The position numbers and the translations under genes are program-made. A DNA stretch of 64,000 nt from Glandiceps talaboti. Taxonomy: Eukaryota > Hemichordata > Enteropneusta > Spengelidae. This document shows, piece after piece, positions 58,161 through 64,000 of the stretch (positions are counted from its first letter, which is position 1; each line of letters opens with the position of its first letter). The stretch spans positions 13,842,822 through 13,906,821 of the forward strand of contig NC_135570.1 of NCBI RefSeq assembly GCF_964340395.1, in the 5' to 3' direction. The notes beneath the pieces were generated by a model. The model did no database searches, was not told the origin of the DNA, and saw only the letters and a program-made list of their open reading frames with translations.

Positions 58161-59080
58161 ACTTTTCGTGGCCTGTCACACTATATCCCACCAACATTCA
58201 GGGCAATATGTTAGCTTCAATTCTATCGAGTTTACAAGATTTACTCTGCCTTAGTGGATATTTTCACGGCGGCGTTCAGATTTGTGCGAGTCTTTGCACG
58301 GCTTACATCAAAACATACCGTGTAAGCCGAATCGTATTTCGTTAAGGGTACTCTGGCGACTACTACACTCAAACGATATTCTAGTTTCAAATTTCAGTGG
58401 GACCTTTTGATTATTTTCATGAGTTTTAGCTCAAACAACACAGGCCGAAGCTATAGTTCATATATTGACAACGTACATACACAAATTTCTGCGATGTCTC
58501 GTGAATTAAGTGAAACGTAAGGTACATGTAATCAAAAGTGAATGCAGTCGGGATAACGACACTGACTACGAATTATTTGCAAAGGATTTGCCGCCAAAAT
58601 TACAAATTGTTACATGTCGTCAAAATTCAGAATCTGTCGTCTGCGAGTTTTGATTATTTCCCTCTTTGTTATTAAATAATGGAAATAACATCCAACTATA
58701 TCGATATTTCGGCAAATAATCACTCTCTCAAGTCAAATTCTGACGAATTGTCGGACACTTTCTTACAACAAAGAATTTAAACTTCTGTCCCGTAAAATGG
58801 TACACATTTGTATAAAAAAATTAAGTAAAAAATAACCAACTATTTTGTTTTGCTTTCAATAAAAATATTAAATTTGATCGGTTTACAATTAATTTGTTAT
58901 TTCATATATAAATATTTGTTTCTTATATTTTAGACAGCTTTTATAATATTGATGATATTCCCACTAACTTAGAACCGATCTAAAGTTTATAGGTTTCAGC
59001 GATTGTGGGAATTTCACAATTTTGACGACATTTATACTGTTACAGTAAGGGCCATACGAAATGTTGTACACTTTAGACTT
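58161..59080. other. AT-rich intergenic DNA, nothing recognised
   Basis: A 62-codon frame at 58157-58345 shows no resemblance to a family. TTTGCCGCCAAAATTAC near 58587 and GTCGTCAAAATTCAG near 58617 are diverged relatives of the neighbouring repeat family. Confidence 0.5.
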
Positions 59081-59084
59081 TTTT

Positions 59085-59530
59085 TTAGGAATATCAAAGA
59101 ATTATGTAATGGTAAACTTTATCAACTCTTGAGAGCGGGGCAGACGACCTTTAAATTGTTAATTTCTTTGTTTTTGACAAAATAATTGACGAGAAATTTT
59201 GGCGGGATTTTTTCTTCACAATTTCTAAGAATCCGATACTAGCAAAGTTTTATCGATACTTAAGACGAAGGCAGACGATAACTATATTGTTAATATTCAC
59301 ACTGACCGAAATTTTTTGTATTTCAAACAAATGAATTCAAATTTTACAATAAATTTCGGTGGTTTCTTTTACAATTTCAACGAATACGGCACTGACAAAG
59401 TTTTATCAATACTTGAGACGAAGGCAGACGATAACTAAATTGTTAATATTCATACTGAGTTAAAGCTGATCGAAATTTTCTGTATTTCATACAAATTAAT
59501 TGACGAGAAATTTTGGCGGGATTTAATATG
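59085..59530. repeat. Three tandem units of about 130-155 bp with GGCGGGA
   Basis: ACTTTATCAACTCTTGAGA-like segments followed by GGCAGACGA recur near 59116, 59246 and 59399. AATTGACGAGAAATTTTGGC followed by GGGATTT appears intact near 59180 and 59500; the middle copy has lost the GGCGGGA core. CAGACGA links this array with the minisatellite at the left edge of the window. Confidence 0.75.
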
Positions 59531-62500
59531 CAAATTAAAAGGATTACATGAATGTCATAAGATTGACCCTATGAATCCCCATGATATACTTGCAGGTCAT
59601 TAATCAATTATTTCAAAATTATGCTTGATACAGAGGATCAGTCTGATTTTCCCGCCAGGTTGTCCTGGCTTTTACAGATTGAGTCGAAGCACAATGTTTT
59701 TGTTGGCGATGATTTACCTGCGAAATACCAAAAGGTCATTCGCTGTGCGATGAGTCTAGGTTAGCTTTGATGTCGTTCGATTGATGAACTAAGACAAATA
59801 TGATTTTCAATATTTTTTTTGCTGCACGTATCCTAATATTTCTTGAAGTTTATTATCACTGGATATACTCTTACTGTTAATGTTATTTTCTTCAAGATAA
59901 TGTGTTTGTCATAGCAGACGAAACAGACCCTGTATACAGACTGTCAGTATAGAAGTGAGGCCATCTTCAAAAACTTAATTCCTAAAATACAAAATTTTGG
60001 ATCGTAAGAAACAACTTAGAGCGATAAAACAAGATAATAGAAAATAAAAACATACAACTTTGTCTAAAATGAATGATTTGTAGTATAAACATTATCTTTC
60101 TGTAGGTAGTTTGATTTGAATTTTTTATGTCGAATGTTTTTGTTAATATCAGTTTCCTTCTGTCGACACTGTCTTCTTTTTGAATTCACGTTTATAACAT
60201 GACAGAAACATGAACGAAATTCGTTAACCTCAGTACATCCCGAAGACAGAAGTCAACATTGTTCATTTTTCATTTAAAAAAAAAATCATTTTAATGTTAC
60301 TATATTCTTAAGAGAGAGATCAGATCGAGACTGAAGCAGACTATCTGAAAAAGTGGACTTGTTTGTGTAGACATGTGAACAATCGCTTGTATCTTTACAT
60401 CGGATAATTAAAAAACAGTTTCTCAGTAAAAGGGGAATATATTTTACCAACTTTCACCTTAGTAACACTAGGTTGTCAAAATATTCTGCAAACAAAAATG
60501 CAATCCATAATTCCAAATCACAGAATTGAATCATAGCAACCAAATAACTACCAAATAATGTGTAATATCTAGACAATCTAAAGCAGACAATTCATTATTT
60601 CCCAAATCACTGCTGTTCAAACTTAAATTTCTATAACATAATGATAAAACAATTTTTGGGAATAAAACGGGAAATAAAGAAAGGAGAATAACGCTTTCAA
60701 ATTATAAAAACATGTAGTGTGGTTTTGAGATGAAAACAATATTATGATCTGGTTGTCTTCTTTGACAGAGCCGTACTGAATACACAAGTACTGTCGTTTG
60801 TGTACAGTTGAAACTATTTGTCTCGTGGCATAAGCTGAGTTTATAAGCTTTTTGCTCAAAGTGAAAATATTTACAAAAAATTCCAATTAAACTATATTCT
60901 AGTATAATATTAATGTTGATGCATATCTTCCATGACGTCACAATTTGTGTTCTGGCATTCTTAGAACTGTTGATGGCATAATAGGGAGATCCTACACATT
61001 TTTTTTATACGTATAATAAATTACGTCATTAGATCGTGTGTAAGTTATTTCCTAATGTCAGGTTTGAGTTCAGTCAATTGCAAGTGATGGTTAATTATAC
61101 ATCAGTAAGTAGAATACTGTGAGTACCTTTAATATGCAATAAAGTACATCCCAAAAATATTTAAACTCAGCTTGTGCCCCTTTAACAATTTTATAGAACG
61201 AGGAAAGAAATTGCAGACATACTAAATATTGATAAATTAGTCCCTGACAGTACTGTGTATTATTTTAAAGCATGATACTTTTGTATTTACAACTTTATCC
61301 TTGCGTTGTATTTTTGTTCTGTTTATGAGGCCGTTTCCTTTTCTTGTGATAATATAGTAGTCGTTGCTTGTGTACCAAGTGTACCACAAAACGCAATATT
61401 TTGGTCAAGAATGATTTTAGTTTCGTTATTCAATTTGAACCCATTTTCTAAAGTGGTCTGAGATTTGACGTAGCATAGGAAGGCACACCACGAAGTGGAG
61501 TTATTATTGAATAACTTTGGTGGTTTATAGGCAAGTAAAATACCTTTTAAATTTTACAATTTCTCGCGGTTTTTCATTCGATAAAAATCGTAGAACTTAA
61601 GTATTGCAGCCTTAACAATAAATACCTTCAATTAGTGGCATAGTCCAGATATACAACACGTAGTATAAATTCACATGGGACGGTCGTCACGCATGTAAAA
61701 CGGGAACGGGTCGGTATTTTCCTTCACTCGTCAATTTACAGTTAGAATTTTTCATGTCCATTTTGGATTCGCTTGGGCCATTCTTTCGCTCATCTACTTG
61801 TGAGTGTATTACAGTGCATATATCCATACTAAGCCACGGCATTTGTTTTTCAGACATTAATTTCTGGAACTTTTAACTTATTTTCTAATTCTCATCCCGC
61901 TCAATAGTAGGGAAAGCTTCAGATACAACATTTGTCACACATTCGAGGAATATGTGTTACGTAAAATGCTGATTTTTTAATAAATAAAAACGCTTACTTA
62001 AGGAAGAATTGTCATAATCGATTTGGCCTATGTCGCAGCACGATAAGTTCAAGTGAAAGAGGCCGAAATTTTGACGCATCACTGCTCATCCATATTTTGT
62101 GTAACGTCTAAAAAGTTGCCGACGCTTGTCACGATAGTAGTCATATTGTAGTATCAATGGCTGCAACCGTAATAAAAGAAATTAACCCGAAACCTGAGAA
62201 CATGTCCCGTTGGACGTATACAATTTGCATAATCAATGTTTGCGAATTCACAGCACGCATGCAATGAGCCACTGTAAAGCCCCCCGAACGGACACCGGCA
62301 ACGGCCGACCTCCATCATAATGCATCGGTAATTTCTAGCGGAAATTCCAAGTGTCGTAGCAATGTGCGTGCACTCTGTGTTCAGAAGTACTGTTTAACGT
62401 CACCCGAGATCTACACATCAAATAAATCAACCCAGTCATGCGACATTTTCAACTTGCGCGTGGGATATTTGTTTCGAAAGTCGGAAGTTAAATTGAATTT

Positions 62501-63265
62501 TAATTTCCTTTATCAAGAATGTCACGGGGGACTCCAGCTCTGACAAAAAGAATTTTAAATTGGGTCTGACATGATTCTGATTTTGTATAGCAGTTAAAAC
62601 ACCAAAGTATTTAACTGTAGCGAATTGGTGAAATATTTTAGAGGAGCGGGGGGGGGGGGGGTAAGTTCTACTTAAGCTTATAACGTGGGTTCAAAAATGG
62701 TACAACCAGTGAAATCTATATGTAAGTTATAATTATTCGTTTTTGTTACTTAGACATGACGTAAACATTTCAGCGAATATGATGAAATGCAGCTCAATCT
62801 ACTTTTATCCCTGACGAGAAATATCACGATGCGAAGCAGTGTTTTGATCTGTGTATTGGGCGGTTATATTCGTCATTATGTATAGGCCCAATATATCTAG
62901 CATGTTGTAACTTTTTTTCACTCAAATATGATTTTGTGGTCCAAATTTTCAGAATAGCTAGCTTTTCGAGTTCTTTTTTTATCATATGAACAAAGATACT
63001 ATTGCCAGGACCGTCGGGGTAACGACATCTTGATTATACAAAGCTCATTCAACCATTTCCATGAGCAGACCGTGACCGTTTTGGGACGAGGTGTAATGAT
63101 ACAGTACTAATCAGTGCGCGTGTACACTTTCCACGCAGTACAAATCCATCCTCTATCATCTTTCCCATCATGATTGAAATATCCAAGTCTATGTGCTTCT
63201 TATCTTTGTTACACTAGAATAGTTCGACCTACAACAAATAGATGGCCAATTTTTTCAACCGTTTA
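59531..63265. other. AT-rich intergenic DNA, no gene recognised
   Basis: Only short unassigned frames (up to 87 codons). Isolated sites include a full CRE (TGACGTCA, 60933-60940). A G run lies at about 62648-62661. Confidence 0.55.
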
Positions 63266-63268
63266 GGA

Positions 63269-63290
63269 TTTACACAGCGCCCCCTAGAGG
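63269..63290 (-). promoter_or_regulatory. CTCF-like motif
   Basis: CAGCGCCCCCTAGAGG (63275-63290) is the reverse complement of a near-consensus CTCF core, with one clear mismatch in the flank. Its left part is the 18-mer shared with 8712-8729. Confidence 0.4.
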
Positions 63291-63554
63291 AATAGCGACA
63301 TCCTTGCGTTCGTTTCTTCCTCTGCTTTCGTTTCGCATCATTGCACTGGGATTGGCGGCAAAAGAAATGTCTTTTCATCAAAATAAAATTCTTCAATGTC
63401 TCTACAGTTATATTATATTGATACTTTCATTTTTTGTAATTTTGTATTTGCTTACTTAGACACAACAAACCGACTCAGTAATCTTCGGTGTTACGAAAAT
63501 TGATAATCGTTAGCACTTGGTACAACGAATTTTAAATATATGTAGTATATGGAT

Positions 63555-63878
<324 letters not shown>

Positions 63879-63975
63879 CCACACATATCACGGATCCTTT
63901 ACTTGTTATCGTATCAGCCAACTCCAACACAGGTACGTACATTGGACGTAGCTACTGACAAGGAACACCCGACAA

Positions 63976-63990
63976 TGGGGGCGCTGTAAT
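63976..63990 (+). promoter_or_regulatory. CTCF-like motif, opposite orientation
   Basis: TGGGGGCGCTGTAAT contains the GGGGGCGCT core on the plus strand, facing away from the minus-strand copy at 63275-63290. Confidence 0.3.
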
Positions 63991-64000
63991 CAAACTTGTC

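Overview
The window reads as nuclear DNA of an invertebrate animal. It is AT-rich and very gene-poor, full of eukaryotic micro- and minisatellites, and its one recognisable gene is split by GT-AG introns. I cannot fix the phylum. A marine lophotrochozoan or a non-vertebrate deuterostome would fit, but that is a guess.

The gene is a Pitx-type homeobox gene on the minus strand, with its start codon at 43993 and its stop codon at 35882-35884. Three coding exons (43801-43993, 41665-41876, 35882-36364) join in frame into a protein of about 295 residues. It has a K50 paired-class homeodomain (about residues 90-149), an OAR motif (about 262-275) and the Pitx-type ending CQYA. The second intron splits the homeodomain between positions 46 and 47, as is common in paired-class genes. 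The start has a strong context, and an in-frame stop lies four codons upstream.

I find no second gene. About 35 kb downstream of Pitx (positions 1-35.6 kb) and about 20 kb upstream (44-64 kb) look non-coding. Several islands there and in the introns carry dense, recognisable transcription-factor sites and are my best candidates for Pitx control elements or other enhancers: an RFX X-box cluster (14.56-15.19 kb), a TEAD pair with PBX/MEIS and YY1 sites (18.25-18.37 kb), a perfect X-box with two TAATCC sites (31.39-31.57 kb), paired CREs (33.94 kb), FoxH1-like and SMAD-like sites in Pitx intron 1 and just 3' of the stop, a CRE near the promoter (44.29 kb), and a three-site TAATCC cluster (57.94-58.10 kb). 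CTCF-like motifs at 8.7, 63.28 and 63.98 kb may mark domain edges.

Repeats: a minisatellite at the left edge; a 49-bp minisatellite containing a large (ACAGT)n block (18.9-20.2 kb); a 97-98-bp tandem array headed by an inverted copy (22.5-23.1 kb) with a degenerate array beside it; an 80-bp triple repeat (30.2 kb); a 50-bp array just upstream of Pitx (44.95-45.24 kb); a degenerate family carrying TTTGGCGGGAA (54-56 and 59 kb); and many compound tetranucleotide tracts. All functional readings of regulatory sites are inferences from motifs. The Pitx call rests on direct translation.
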